Source: Bacillota bacterium (GTDB taxonomy: Bacteria > Bacillota > Clostridia > Christensenellales > CAG-138). Taken from it: DNA of 25,656 nt. Under the pieces are notes generated by a model. The model saw only the letters and a list, made by a program, of their open reading frames with translations, was not told the origin of the DNA and made no database searches. Shown piece after piece: positions 1 to 7,826 of this stretch. The DNA is taken from NCBI GenBank assembly GCA_023426265.1, contig JAFABA010000024.1:1-25656 (forward strand), in the 5' to 3' direction. The stretch's first letter is position 1, and the number at the start of each line of letters is the position of its first letter. Position numbers and translations under genes: made by a program.

Positions 1-371
1 CGGCGCGCACGGTCTCGCTGCACGTGCCGCTCCGTTTTACTCTGGACGGCGCAGAACTGGAGCTGGACGCGCTGATCGACACCGGCAACCTCTTAAACGA
101 GCCCGTGACCGGCCTGCCGGTAGTGCTCGTTTGCTCCACATCGATGGGCAAGCGTGAGGAAGGGTACCCGGTGCGCTACTGCGGCGTAAATGGGGAAGGG
201 CTGCTCTACGCCCGCCGCGCCCAGGCCGCAAAGATCCGAATCGACGGAATCTGGCACAGTACGGATATCATGGTCGCCCGCTCTCCGGTGCCGATCACGG
301 GGGCAAAGGCCATTGTGGGCAACAATGCGCTGCCCCCGGAAAGCATATATCATACGAATTCCAAACAGTGA
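1..371 (+). CDS. spoIIGA: Sporulation sigma-E processing peptidase SpoIIGA (C-terminal part, 5' truncated by window edge)
   Basis: This is the C-terminal 122 residues of SpoIIGA, open from the window edge (frame starts at base 3) to a TGA at 369-371. The family is a membrane-bound aspartic peptidase of the mother-cell septum that cleaves pro-sigma-E. The fragment carries the aspartyl-protease signature ALIDTGNLLNEP; the catalytic Asp codon is at 78-80. A later ITGAKAIVGNNAL stretch fits the second half of the protease fold. The N-terminal membrane domain lies outside the window. The next gene is sigE, the substrate, in the usual order. A GTG at 24 is only an internal codon, because the reading frame is open upstream. 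Identification rests on the DTGN motif plus the sigE neighbour. Confidence 0.9.
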   Translation, partial: ARTVSLHVPLRFTLDGAELELDALIDTGNLLNEPVTGLPVVLVCSTSMGKREEGYPVRYCGVNGEGLLYARRAQAAKIRIDGIWHSTDIMVARSPVPITGAKAIVGNNALPPESIYHTNSKQ

Positions 372-537
372 CGCATCGTCGCGGCGGCTCCTTTCGCGCG
401 GGGCGGCGTCGCCCTCCGCGGCAGTGTAGCGCTGCTACGCCTCACTCCGGTTTCTTGCCCCGCATCCGAAAATCCCTCGCCGCTTTGGATGCGCCACTGT
501 ATTCCATTCGTATAAACGCACAGGGAGGAAGTACATC

Positions 538-1236
538 GTGCATAGATTCATCGCTTGGCTGTACCGGTTGTTGTTTCGAAAACCCAAAGGCGTGTACTAT
601 GTCCATTCGGGGGAAACGCTGCCCCCGCCGCTTACGGTGGAGGAGGAGCAGGAATGGATCGACCGCCTTGCCGCCGGGGATGAACAGGCGCCCCATATCC
701 TGATTGAACGCAACCTCCGGCTGGTGGTGTATATCGCGCGCAAATTTGAAAATACCGGCGTATGCATCGAGGATCTGATTTCCATAGGTACGATCGGCCT
801 CATAAAGGCCGTCAACACGTTCGATCCGGATAAGCGCATCAAGCTCGCGACATACGCCTCCCGCTGCATCGAGAATGAAATTCTGATGCATTTGCGGCGC
901 ACCTGCAGGCTTAAAATGGAGGTCTCTCTGGATGAGCCGCTCAATATCGACTGGGACGGCAACGAGCTGTTGCTTTCGGATATCTTAGGGACCGAAGGCG
1001 ATTTGATCGGCCGGGGAATTGAGGACGAAGTGGACAGGGAATTGCTCCTTAGTGCGCTCAACAAGCTGACGGCGCGGGAACAAAAGATTGTGCAGCTCCG
1101 GTTCGGGCTCAATTCCGACCGCGAGTGCACCCAGAAGCAGGTGGCGGATATGCTGGGCATTTCCCAAAGCTACATTTCCCGCCTGGAAAAGCGCATCATC
1201 AAACGGCTGCGCAAGGAGATCGCGCGGATGGAATAA
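538..1236 (+). CDS. sigE: RNA polymerase sporulation sigma factor SigE (pro-sigma-E)
   Basis: A 232-residue sigma-70 family factor that drives early mother-cell transcription. It starts at GTG 538 behind AGGGAGGAAG. The first 20 or so residues are a hydrophobic/basic pro-peptide (FIAWLYRLLFRKPKG) leading into YYVHSGETLPPPLT. This matches the region around the SpoIIGA cleavage site in Bacillus pro-sigma-E, where YYIGG is followed by LPPPL. Region 2 follows (RNLRLVVYIARKFENTG, EDLISIGTIGLIKAV, then YASRCIENEILMHLRR). Region 4 has the helix-turn-helix KQVADMLGISQSYISRLEKR near the C terminus. It lies 166 nt after spoIIGA, a larger gap than usual, with a small GTAGC/GCTAC hairpin (426-438) in between. 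Length and order match the family. Confidence 0.97.
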   Translation: MHRFIAWLYRLLFRKPKGVYYVHSGETLPPPLTVEEEQEWIDRLAAGDEQAPHILIERNLRLVVYIARKFENTGVCIEDLISIGTIGLIKAVNTFDPDKRIKLATYASRCIENEILMHLRRTCRLKMEVSLDEPLNIDWDGNELLLSDILGTEGDLIGRGIEDEVDRELLLSALNKLTAREQKIVQLRFGLNSDRECTQKQVADMLGISQSYISRLEKRIIKRLRKEIARME

Positions 1237-1270
1237 TTGTTTTTTATAAAGTATTGGCATATATAAGGAT

Positions 1271-1292
1271 GCGCGCCGGGTTCCCGGCGCGC
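1271..1292. terminator. Hairpin between convergent sigE and sigG
   Basis: A perfect 9-10 bp GC-rich inverted repeat (GCGCGCCGGG with CCCGGCGCGC) sits between the convergent ends of sigE and sigG. No long T tract follows on either strand (ATTTAT on +, ATCCTTATAT on -). It probably serves as a bidirectional terminator, but the weak U tract lowers confidence. Confidence 0.6.
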
Positions 1293-1340
1293 ATTTATGG
1301 ATAAAAGCCCGGCGAAACCAAAGCTTCACCGGTGGCTGTC

Positions 1341-2114
1341 CTATACATACTTCTGCATATGCTTCAACGCGTTCTTTTCCAAGCGCGACACCTGCGCCTG
1401 GCTGATGCCGATTTCCTTTGAAACCTCCATCTGCGTCTTGCCCTCGAAAAAACGCATTTTCACAATCCGCTGCTCGCGGTCCCCCAGGTGGGAAATCCCC
1501 TGCGTGATGGCGATGTTGTCGAGCCACAGCGCATCGTTCACCTTGGTGTCGCCGATCTGGTCCATCACAAATATGGCGTCGCCGTCGTCGTGGTAGATGG
1601 GCTCATAGAGCGATATGGGGTCCTGGATGGCGTCGAGCGCGAACACGATCTCCTCCTCGGGCAGCTCAAGCTCCTTGGCGATTTCGGCGATGGTGGGCTC
1701 ACGGGTGAGGGAGTCCATCAGCCGCGTGCGCGCCTGCAGCGCCTTGTAGGCGACGTCCCGCAGTGACCGGCTGACACGTATGGTGTTGTTGTCCCGCAAG
1801 TGCCTGCGCACCTCGCCTATGATCATGGGCACGGCATAGGTACTGAACTTGACGTCGTGCGATAAGTCAAAATTATCCAGCGCCTTGATGAGGCCGATGC
1901 AGCCGACCTGGAACAGGTCGTCCATCTGCTCCCCGCGGTTGGTGAACCGTTGAATCACGCTCAATACAAGGCGCAGGTTGCTGCGCAAAAACTCATCGCG
2001 GGCCCCGGTGTCCCCTTCTTTGACGCGCAGCAAAAGCGCGCGCATCTGTTTCTGGGTCAGCACAGGAAGCTTTGAGGTATCCACGCCGCAAATCTCCACC
2101 TTGTTAAGCGCCAT
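1341..2114 (-). CDS. sigG: RNA polymerase sporulation sigma factor SigG (reversed relative to sigE)
   Basis: A 257-residue forespore sigma factor; B. subtilis sigma-G has 260. It begins MALNKVEICGVDTSKLPVL, which fits the characteristic sigma-G N terminus. The ATG at 2114 is preceded by AAAGGGGGA at good spacing. The frame stays open further upstream (to 2252), but that stretch is not family-like. Region 2 holds SNLRLVLSVIQRFTNRGE, DDLFQVGCIGLIKALDNFD and FSTYAVPMIIGEVRRHLRD. Region 4 ends in EVSKEIGISQAQVSRLEKNALKHM. In Bacillus and most clostridia sigG follows spoIIGA-sigE on the same strand. Here it is convergent, so it cannot be transcribed by readthrough of the sigE operon. A sigma-F/G-like promoter candidate lies upstream. 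Confidence 0.97.
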   Translation of the reverse strand: MALNKVEICGVDTSKLPVLTQKQMRALLLRVKEGDTGARDEFLRSNLRLVLSVIQRFTNRGEQMDDLFQVGCIGLIKALDNFDLSHDVKFSTYAVPMIIGEVRRHLRDNNTIRVSRSLRDVAYKALQARTRLMDSLTREPTIAEIAKELELPEEEIVFALDAIQDPISLYEPIYHDDGDAIFVMDQIGDTKVNDALWLDNIAITQGISHLGDREQRIVKMRFFEGKTQMEVSKEIGISQAQVSRLEKNALKHMQKYV

Positions 2115-2152
2115 AACCGTTCCCCCTTTTTCTGTTGCATCTGTAGTACCTT

Positions 2153-2181
2153 TATGATTGCCGAAGCCGCGCATTTTATCC
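2153..2181 (-). promoter_or_regulatory. Candidate forespore (sigma-F/sigma-G) promoter of sigG
   Basis: On the minus strand GGATA (2181-2177) is followed after 14 nt by GGCAATCATA (2162-2153). This resembles the forespore consensus GYATA-N14/15-GGnnAnAHTR, with one mismatch in each box. The start would be about 35 nt upstream of the sigG ATG. It fits the known forespore control of sigG, but was found by eye and is unproven. Confidence 0.4.
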
Positions 2182-2305
2182 GGCTGCAAGACCCGCCTTC
2201 GCTGTGCGGGAAAGCATGGAAAAGCCACGAAAAAAGGGGAAAATCCGGCCAAAAAGAGGCAAAAAAAGAATAAAGATGGAATAATATTCCGTTTTGGGCG
2301 GGGTT

Positions 2306-2334
2306 GACTATTTACCCATCCCGCCGCATAGCCT
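2306..2334 (+). promoter_or_regulatory. Candidate sigma-E promoter of yqfC
   Basis: GACTATTT (2306-2313), 13 nt, then CATAGCCT (2327-2334) resembles the sigma-E pattern of an ATATT-like -35 and a CATACAnT-like -10, with two mismatches in the -10. The inferred start lies about 43 nt before yqfC. yqfC and yqfD are sigma-E-dependent in Bacillus, which favours this reading. Confidence 0.35.
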
Positions 2335-2383
2335 GTATAGAATCCTCTTCACAGGGAGCGGAATTTGGGGGGCATGAAGGCGT

Positions 2384-2707
2384 ATGGCAGGGAGAAAAAA
2401 GAAGGCGCCAGGTACTAAGGCGCCGAAAAAAAGGCTGCACAAGGCCCCGTGGAACAGGCAGCTATTAACCAAGCTGGATCTTCCCGTGGAGACTGACGCG
2501 ACTGTGCCCAAGCTTACCATGGTGGGGCGTGGGGATTTGCTGGTGGAAAACCATACGGGCGTGCTGCAGTACGAGCCCGCGCGCATTCGCCTGACCACGC
2601 ATGAGGGCGTGCTGGAGATCGGTGGGACCGAATTGAACCTGCTGGAACTCTCCACGGGCCGCGCCTATGTGCGGGGGACGATCTCCAGCATCGGGTACGA
2701 GGAGTAA
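2384..2707 (+). CDS. yqfC: Sporulation protein YqfC (YabP/YqfC family)
   Basis: A 107-residue protein. A lysine-rich start (GRKKKAPGTKAPKKRLHK) is followed by a compact beta-rich domain containing KLTMVGRGDLLVENHTGVL, RIRLTTHEGVLEIGG and a C-terminal VRGTISSIGYEE. This is the YabP/YqfC family arrangement of a small basic start, a domain with a conserved ENH..V..Y motif, and a Gly-rich end. The ATG at 2384 lies about 10 nt after GGGGGG and 3 nt after GAAGG, so the ribosome site is not textbook. yqfC-yqfD-phoH-yqfF is the standard Firmicute order. The molecular function is unknown in the literature I recall; it is a mother-cell sporulation gene in Bacillus. Confidence 0.88.
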   Translation: MAGRKKKAPGTKAPKKRLHKAPWNRQLLTKLDLPVETDATVPKLTMVGRGDLLVENHTGVLQYEPARIRLTTHEGVLEIGGTELNLLELSTGRAYVRGTISSIGYEE

Positions 2708-2734
2708 ACGTACGGCATAGTGAGTCTTAGGGGC

Positions 2735-2932
2735 GTGGGAGATCGCGATCCCCCACACATAATCAAATCTGATGATTGGTTGTGCAGCTTTAGCTGCACA
2801 TCATTCCTTGCAGAATACCCGAATGTGCCATTCGGGGTGCATGCACGTCAGATTTGTGGAAAAAAGTGCGTGAAAGCGCACTTTTAACCTACAGAAAGCC
2901 CACAGATGAAGCCTGAAAGGCTTTCTCTGTGG
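2735..2932. repeat. Array of five consecutive hairpins between yqfC and yqfD
   Basis: Five inverted repeats follow one another: 2735-2756 (GTGGG/CCCAC with inner GATC/GATC); 2781-2800 (TGTGCAGC/GCTGCACA, loop TTTA); 2818-2836 (CCCGAATG/CATTCGGG, loop TGC); 2862-2885 (AAAAGTGCG/CGCACTTTT); 2900-2932 (CCACAGA/TCTGTGG with inner AAGCC/GGCTT). The palindrome GTGCATGCAC lies at 2837-2846, and GCATGCACGTCAGA (2839-2852) is shared exactly with the elements at 13230 and 23203. The first hairpin may end yqfC transcription. The array stops 8 nt before the yqfD ribosome site. It may be a divergent relative of those elements or a structured leader. Confidence 0.6.
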
Positions 2933-2951
2933 ACGAAGCCAGGTGGTAAAG

Positions 2952-4112
2952 ATGTGGAATTCTGTATCCGGATATGTTATCATACGGTTGGACGGCCTGG
3001 GTTTGGAGCGCATGCTCAACGCCATGCTTCTAAACGGCATTCCCGTCTGGAACGTAAAAAGAGAAAGCCGCGCGCGCATGACACTGGAAATGCGCGCAAA
3101 GGATTTTCATAGGCTCAGGCCGTTAAAGCGCGGAAAGCGCTGCCGCATCCATATTGTGGAGCGGCATGGCGTACCTTTTCTGTTCGCGCGGTTCCGGTTC
3201 CGCAAGCTGCTGGTATTCGGCCTTCTGCTGTGCGGATTTCTTACAATCGCGGCGCAGACGCGCATCTGGCTTATCCGCGTGGAAGGCGCTGTTCGTGTCC
3301 CCCAGGCTGTGGTGCTGCGGGCGGCGGAAGAAGCGGGTGTATATTTAAGCATGCCGCGCAGCGCGGTGGAGCTAGCCTCCCTTTCCCAGGCCGTGCGCGC
3401 GTATGACGACCGCATCGCGTGGGCGGGGGCAAGGACGGACGGTATTATCCTCACCCTGCAGATTGTGGAGGCGGAGCCGATACCGCCGCGGCCGGATAAA
3501 AGCATCCCGTCCGACGTTGTTGCAAAAAAGGACGGCATTATAGAAAAAGTCACCGCGCTTTCGGGAAAGTCGAACGTCAAGCCCGGGGACGCGGTGCGCG
3601 CGGGCGAGGTACTCATACGCGGCAACATCACGCGTGAAGGCGCCGCCGAGCCGCTGTATGTCTTCGCCGAAGGAGATGTGATCGGCCAGGTCTGGTATAC
3701 CTCCTCCGTCACGCTTCCCTGCACGGAAGAGAAGCTGCTGCGCAGCGGGCAAAGCGAGCCGTTCCGCGTGATCGAAGTGGCAGGGCTTCCGCTGTTCAGA
3801 ACCGAAAGCGGGTTTGCGCAATTTGAGGAAGAATTCCGGCAGGAATCCGCGCAGCGGGGGTTAGTGCTCCCGCTGAAAGTCAAAAACGGCGTCCGGTATG
3901 AGCTGACCGTACAGGAAGTACCTGCGGATGCGAACGAGATTACCGCGGAGGCGCTTTTCAGGGCCGAGCTTGCGGCGCTCGAGCAGGTGCCAAAAGACGC
4001 GCAGATTATAAAAAAAGTGAGCGAATCCACCATGTTGGAGGATGGCAGCATCCATGCGGTCGTGGCGGTTTGCACGCGGGAGCAGATCGGCTCCACAAAG
4101 CCGATGTACTGA
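2952..4112 (+). CDS. yqfD: Sporulation protein YqfD
   Basis: A 386-residue membrane protein of the YqfD family, required for sporulation and of unknown biochemical role. It starts MWNSVSGYVIIRLDGLGLER, resembling the family N terminus, and continues to GIPVWNVKRES. One clear membrane helix covers about residues 86-102 (LLVFGLLLCGFLTIAAQ). After it comes a large extracytoplasmic domain with DGIIEKVTALSGKSNVKPGD and VRAGEVLIRGNI, which fits the family's hairpin-like beta region. ATG 2952 was chosen because AGGTGG (2941-2946) is 5 nt upstream; a GTG at 2943 would overlap that site. It is separated from yqfC by the hairpin array and lies 65 nt before phoH. Confidence 0.93.
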   Translation: MWNSVSGYVIIRLDGLGLERMLNAMLLNGIPVWNVKRESRARMTLEMRAKDFHRLRPLKRGKRCRIHIVERHGVPFLFARFRFRKLLVFGLLLCGFLTIAAQTRIWLIRVEGAVRVPQAVVLRAAEEAGVYLSMPRSAVELASLSQAVRAYDDRIAWAGARTDGIILTLQIVEAEPIPPRPDKSIPSDVVAKKDGIIEKVTALSGKSNVKPGDAVRAGEVLIRGNITREGAAEPLYVFAEGDVIGQVWYTSSVTLPCTEEKLLRSGQSEPFRVIEVAGLPLFRTESGFAQFEEEFRQESAQRGLVLPLKVKNGVRYELTVQEVPADANEITAEALFRAELAALEQVPKDAQIIKKVSESTMLEDGSIHAVVAVCTREQIGSTKPMY

Positions 4113-4177
4113 TCCGATGCAGCTTTTTGCCGCGATGGGGAAAACTAAAGCATTGGCGACAGAATGAACGAAAGGCA

Positions 4178-5185
4178 GTGCGGTATTTGGAAGAACTGAA
4201 CCTGTTGGAAGAAACCCCGGTGCGCGCTCCGCTCAAATCCGAGGCGTTTTTGCCGGTACAATCGATGGACGAGCAGATCAAGCTGTTCGGCGTGTTTGAT
4301 GAAAATTTGGATATTTTGCAGGCGGAGACGGGGGCGCGCATCAGCACGTCCTCCGATTGCATCAAAATAGAGGGGAATACGGAAGATGTAGAGCTTTGCC
4401 GGGTGGTATTGGAAAAGCTCCAGCAGATGCTCAGAAAAGGGGAGCCCATCAACCGCGGGCGCATCCGCTACGCCGTGGACCTGGCAAAGGACGGCAACGC
4501 GGACTTAATTGAGCAGATCATGGGCGACGTCATCGCCATCACCAACAAAGGCCGCCAGATCAAATGTAAGACTCTTGGACAGAAGCGGTATGTGCAGGCG
4601 CTCAAGGAATATGATCTCGTATTCGGCGTGGGCCCCGCGGGCACAGGCAAGACATACCTCGCGGTGGCCATGGCGGTGCTTGCGTTTAAAAACAAAGAGG
4701 TGGACCGCATCATACTGACGCGCCCCGCCGTGGAAGCGGGGGAAAAGCTGGGGTTCTTGCCCGGCGACCTCCAGAACAAGGTGGACCCGTACCTGCGGCC
4801 GCTGCATGACGCGCTTAACGACTTTTTGGGCAATGAAACCTACCGGGGGCTGATGGAACGCGGCGCCGTGGAAGTGGCCCCGCTCGCCTACATGCGCGGG
4901 CGCACGCTCAACAACGCCTACATCATTCTGGATGAGGCGCAGAACTGTACAATCGAGCAGATGAAGATGTTCCTAACCCGCTTTGGCGAAGGTTCCCGCG
5001 TTGTCGTCACTGGCGACATCACGCAGATCGATCTCCCGCAGGACAAAAGGAGCGGCCTTGTGCACGCGCTGGGCGTGCTCGAGGGCGTGGAGGGTATTGC
5101 TGAGATATACCTTTCACACAAGGATGTCGTGCGGCACGACCTGGTGCAGCGCATCATCCGTGCATACGAACGGAAAAAGAGCTGA
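4178..5185 (+). CDS. phoH: PhoH family ATPase
   Basis: A P-loop ATPase of the PhoH family (335 residues from the chosen start), linked to RNA metabolism and often encoded beside ybeY. Walker A is GPAGTGKT (about residues 152-159) and Walker B is IILDEAQN (about 249-256). RVVVTGDITQIDLPQ and a RIIRAYE end are also typical. An N-terminal KH-like region precedes the ATPase (DENLDILQAETGARIST). The start is uncertain: GTG 4178 follows AAAGG closely and gives a family-like length. The frame is open back to 4070, inside yqfD, and TTG 4187 is another option. It lies between yqfD and yqfF as in other Firmicutes. Confidence 0.93.
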   Translation: MRYLEELNLLEETPVRAPLKSEAFLPVQSMDEQIKLFGVFDENLDILQAETGARISTSSDCIKIEGNTEDVELCRVVLEKLQQMLRKGEPINRGRIRYAVDLAKDGNADLIEQIMGDVIAITNKGRQIKCKTLGQKRYVQALKEYDLVFGVGPAGTGKTYLAVAMAVLAFKNKEVDRIILTRPAVEAGEKLGFLPGDLQNKVDPYLRPLHDALNDFLGNETYRGLMERGAVEVAPLAYMRGRTLNNAYIILDEAQNCTIEQMKMFLTRFGEGSRVVVTGDITQIDLPQDKRSGLVHALGVLEGVEGIAEIYLSHKDVVRHDLVQRIIRAYERKKS

Positions 5186-5253
5186 CCGCTTTTGGGGAGG
5201 GAACGCCCCATGGGGAATATATTTGCCGGGGACGTTGGGCTAAGGAGGTACAA

Positions 5254-7392
5254 ATGGGCAGGAAAGAGGAAGGCAGGGAGCGCGTTGGGCTGTTAAGTGT
5301 GCTTTCGCTTGCGCTCGTGCTTGTGCTCTTTTACGGATGCGCCATAGCCGTGCTTTCGCCCAAACGTTACGATATCATGGCGGGCATGGCTGTGCCTGAA
5401 ACCATAGAGGCGCCGCGCAGCGTGGAGGATAAAGACGCAACCGAAGCCCTCCGGGATGCCGCGCGGGAAGCCACAAAGGCCGTATACCGGCTGGATTCGG
5501 CGCTGATCGAAACCTATACGTCCGGGGCGGCCGAGTTCTTTGAGCAGGTGGATCAAATGCGCCAGAGCGCGCAGGAACTGCTTGTATCAAAAGGCCAGGC
5601 CGCTTTGGGGACCACGGCGCTGACCACTGAACAGTGGAAAAACTCCCTCAACATGCAGGAATTGAACGGGCTCCTTTCGGAATTGTCCGTGTCGCTGACC
5701 CAGGACGAGGGCTGGCAGCTTTTAAGCGCAAGGGAAAGCGAGCTGCTGCGCTTGCAGGACGCCGTGCTCTCCAAGCTGACCACGGCGCTCAAAAGCGGTT
5801 TGGAGGAGCGCGCGCTTTTAGCGAGAAAAACCGCGTATATCCAGGAACTCAACGCCACCACGCTGCCCGATACGTTAAAGGCCGTAGGCAAAAAGCTCTT
5901 TGATACATACCTGCAGCCCACGTTCGTGGTGGATGAGGGAGCGACATTCAGCGCCCGAGAGCTTGCGGCGGAGAGCGTGCAGCCAGTCGTCGTCAAGCGG
6001 GGCGAGGTTATCGTCCACAAAGGGGAGCAATTAACCGAGCAGCAGTTCAAGCTCCTGCGGGAGCTGGAGCTTGTGCAGCAAACGGGCGCGGATACGCGGC
6101 TGAGGGTCGGTCTCGCGCTGCTTTTTGTGGCTTTGTTTGTAAGCTTTGCGGCTTTCCTGCTGTTCTATAACCCCAAAGTGCTGTACAATAAGAAATCAAC
6201 GCTGATACTCACGTTTTCGCTTGCGGTATCGGTGCTGCTCGCGGTCGCGCTCTATGCGCTTGACCCGCGCGTGACCACGGGGATCATTGGCGTCATGCTG
6301 ATCGCGCTGCTTTTAGACAGCGTAACGGCCATGGCGGCCAACGTGCTGATTGCAGTCTGCTTTGGCGTTATGGCGGGCGGGCAGGGCGAAGCCCTGATGG
6401 GATTTGACGCAATGGCGCTCGCTATTTCCATGCTGATCGGCGGGCAGGTGGCCGTATTCGCGTTAAAAAGCAACCAAAGGCGCGGCTCCATCATTGCCGC
6501 GGGCGCGCTTTCGGGCGCGGCCGCCGCATTCGTCACCGTCGCGGCCTATGTTATGGCGGGACGGAGCGCCGTCGATACCCTGATTGCGGCGGCGTGGGCG
6601 GTGGGAAGCGCTACCATATCCGCCGTGCTTGTGGTGGGCTCGCTTTCCCTGTGGGAAAACCTGTTTGATGTTGCCACCAGCGCGCGGCTTGCGGAACTAT
6701 CTAATGCCAACCATCCGCTCCTGCGGCAACTGATGACGGAAGCGCCCGGCACGTATCATCATTCCATGATGACGGCGGCACTGGCGGAAAGCGCCGCGGA
6801 GGCGATAGGCGCCGACGCGTTGCTTGCACGCGTGGGCGCGTATTACCACGACGTAGGCAAGCTTAGGCGCCCACTGTATTTTAAAGAGAACCAGAAGCCC
6901 GGAGAGAACATCCATGATACGCTGCCCGCTTTAGAGAGCGCCGCCATCATACTCGCGCACCAGAAGGACAGCGTCGTCATACTCAACAAGCATAAAATGC
7001 CCGCCGCCGTCGTGCAGATCGCGTTTGAGCATCACGGAAATTCGCTGGCGGCATATTTTTACCACAAGGCGGCAAAGGAAGGCGGGAAACCTCCCGCGCA
7101 GAAAAACTTCCGCTATCCCGGCGCGCGGCCTTCCACCAAGGAAAGCGCGATCGTCCACCTGGCGGACAGCTGCGAGGCCGCGGTTCGCGCCATGGAAAAC
7201 CCCTCCCGCGAGGATATGGAAGAAACGGTGGACCGCATCATCAAAGGGAAAATGGACGACGGGCAGCTTTCCGCCTCTCCGCTTAATTTCCGGGAGATAT
7301 CCGTCATAGAACAGAGCTTTTTGCGCACGTTCAACGGGCTGATGCATGAGCGCATCGCGTATCCGGAATTGGACCGCCCGGGGGGAGCCTGA
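5254..7392 (+). CDS. yqfF: 7TM-HD family cyclic-di-AMP phosphodiesterase YqfF (PgpH-like)
   Basis: A 712-residue membrane phosphohydrolase. It has an N-terminal helix (about residues 12-33), then an extracytoplasmic 7TMR-HDED domain up to about residue 280. A bundle of membrane helices covers roughly 285-480. The cytoplasmic HD domain starts at THHSMM-like TYHHSMM (about 500), has the HD pair in YYHDVGK (about 531-532), and contains LAHQ and EHHG. Characterised PgpH proteins hydrolyse cyclic di-AMP, so a role in c-di-AMP turnover is inferred. ATG 5254 follows AAGGAGG with ideal spacing. Its TGA shares one base with the ATG of ybeY, so translation is probably coupled. Confidence 0.93.
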   Translation: MGRKEEGRERVGLLSVLSLALVLVLFYGCAIAVLSPKRYDIMAGMAVPETIEAPRSVEDKDATEALRDAAREATKAVYRLDSALIETYTSGAAEFFEQVDQMRQSAQELLVSKGQAALGTTALTTEQWKNSLNMQELNGLLSELSVSLTQDEGWQLLSARESELLRLQDAVLSKLTTALKSGLEERALLARKTAYIQELNATTLPDTLKAVGKKLFDTYLQPTFVVDEGATFSARELAAESVQPVVVKRGEVIVHKGEQLTEQQFKLLRELELVQQTGADTRLRVGLALLFVALFVSFAAFLLFYNPKVLYNKKSTLILTFSLAVSVLLAVALYALDPRVTTGIIGVMLIALLLDSVTAMAANVLIAVCFGVMAGGQGEALMGFDAMALAISMLIGGQVAVFALKSNQRRGSIIAAGALSGAAAAFVTVAAYVMAGRSAVDTLIAAAWAVGSATISAVLVVGSLSLWENLFDVATSARLAELSNANHPLLRQLMTEAPGTYHHSMMTAALAESAAEAIGADALLARVGAYYHDVGKLRRPLYFKENQKPGENIHDTLPALESAAIILAHQKDSVVILNKHKMPAAVVQIAFEHHGNSLAAYFYHKAAKEGGKPPAQKNFRYPGARPSTKESAIVHLADSCEAAVRAMENPSREDMEETVDRIIKGKMDDGQLSASPLNFREISVIEQSFLRTFNGLMHERIAYPELDRPGGA

Positions 7393-7826
7393 TGCATAGC
7401 ATTTTAGATGAGACCGGCACGCTCAGTGAAGAAGAACTCGCGCTGATCCAGGCCGCCGTGGACGCGGCGTTCACGCTCGAAGGAAAGCGCGGCATGCTCG
7501 CGCTGTACTGCGTTGCGTCCGAAGAGATCCGCGCGCTCAACCTGGAGCACCGCTCGGTGGATCGCGTGACGGACGTGTTGAGCTTTCCCGCTGTGGAGCC
7601 GGGGGAGACGCCGCCCGACGGGTTCTTTGGGGATATTGTCATCTGTCCTGACCGCGCCAGGGAACAGGCTCGGGAGTACGGGCACAGCGTGGCGCGGGAA
7701 CTTGCGTTTTTAACGGTACATGGTGCGCTGCACCTGTTCGGATACGACCACATGGAAAAAAGCGAAGAAACATACATGCTCGAACGGCAAAGAGCCATAC
7801 TGGAAAGGATGGGAGTACCAAGATGA
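7392..7826 (+). CDS. ybeY: Endoribonuclease YbeY (rRNA maturation factor)
   Basis: A 144-residue zinc-dependent endoribonuclease acting in 16S rRNA maturation and ribosome quality control. The zinc motif HGALHLFGYDH gives ligands H110, H114 and H120. The preceding DRVTDVLSFPAVEPG and FFGDIVICPD blocks are also diagnostic. The start overlaps the yqfF stop (TGATG) and the stop overlaps the cdd start (ATGA), so it lies in a tightly coupled operon. In B. subtilis dgkA lies between this gene and cdd; here it is absent. Confidence 0.97.
   Translation: MHSILDETGTLSEEELALIQAAVDAAFTLEGKRGMLALYCVASEEIRALNLEHRSVDRVTDVLSFPAVEPGETPPDGFFGDIVICPDRAREQAREYGHSVARELAFLTVHGALHLFGYDHMEKSEETYMLERQRAILERMGVPR

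Noticed and set aside
368..703. A frame spanning the spoIIGA-sigE gap
   Set aside because: It overlaps the first 166 nt of sigE, is Arg/Ser-rich and has no supporting motif.
3107..4096. A 329-codon open frame on the minus strand across yqfD
   Set aside because: It is antisense to yqfD, rich in Ser/Arg/Thr with no recognisable domain and no ribosome site.
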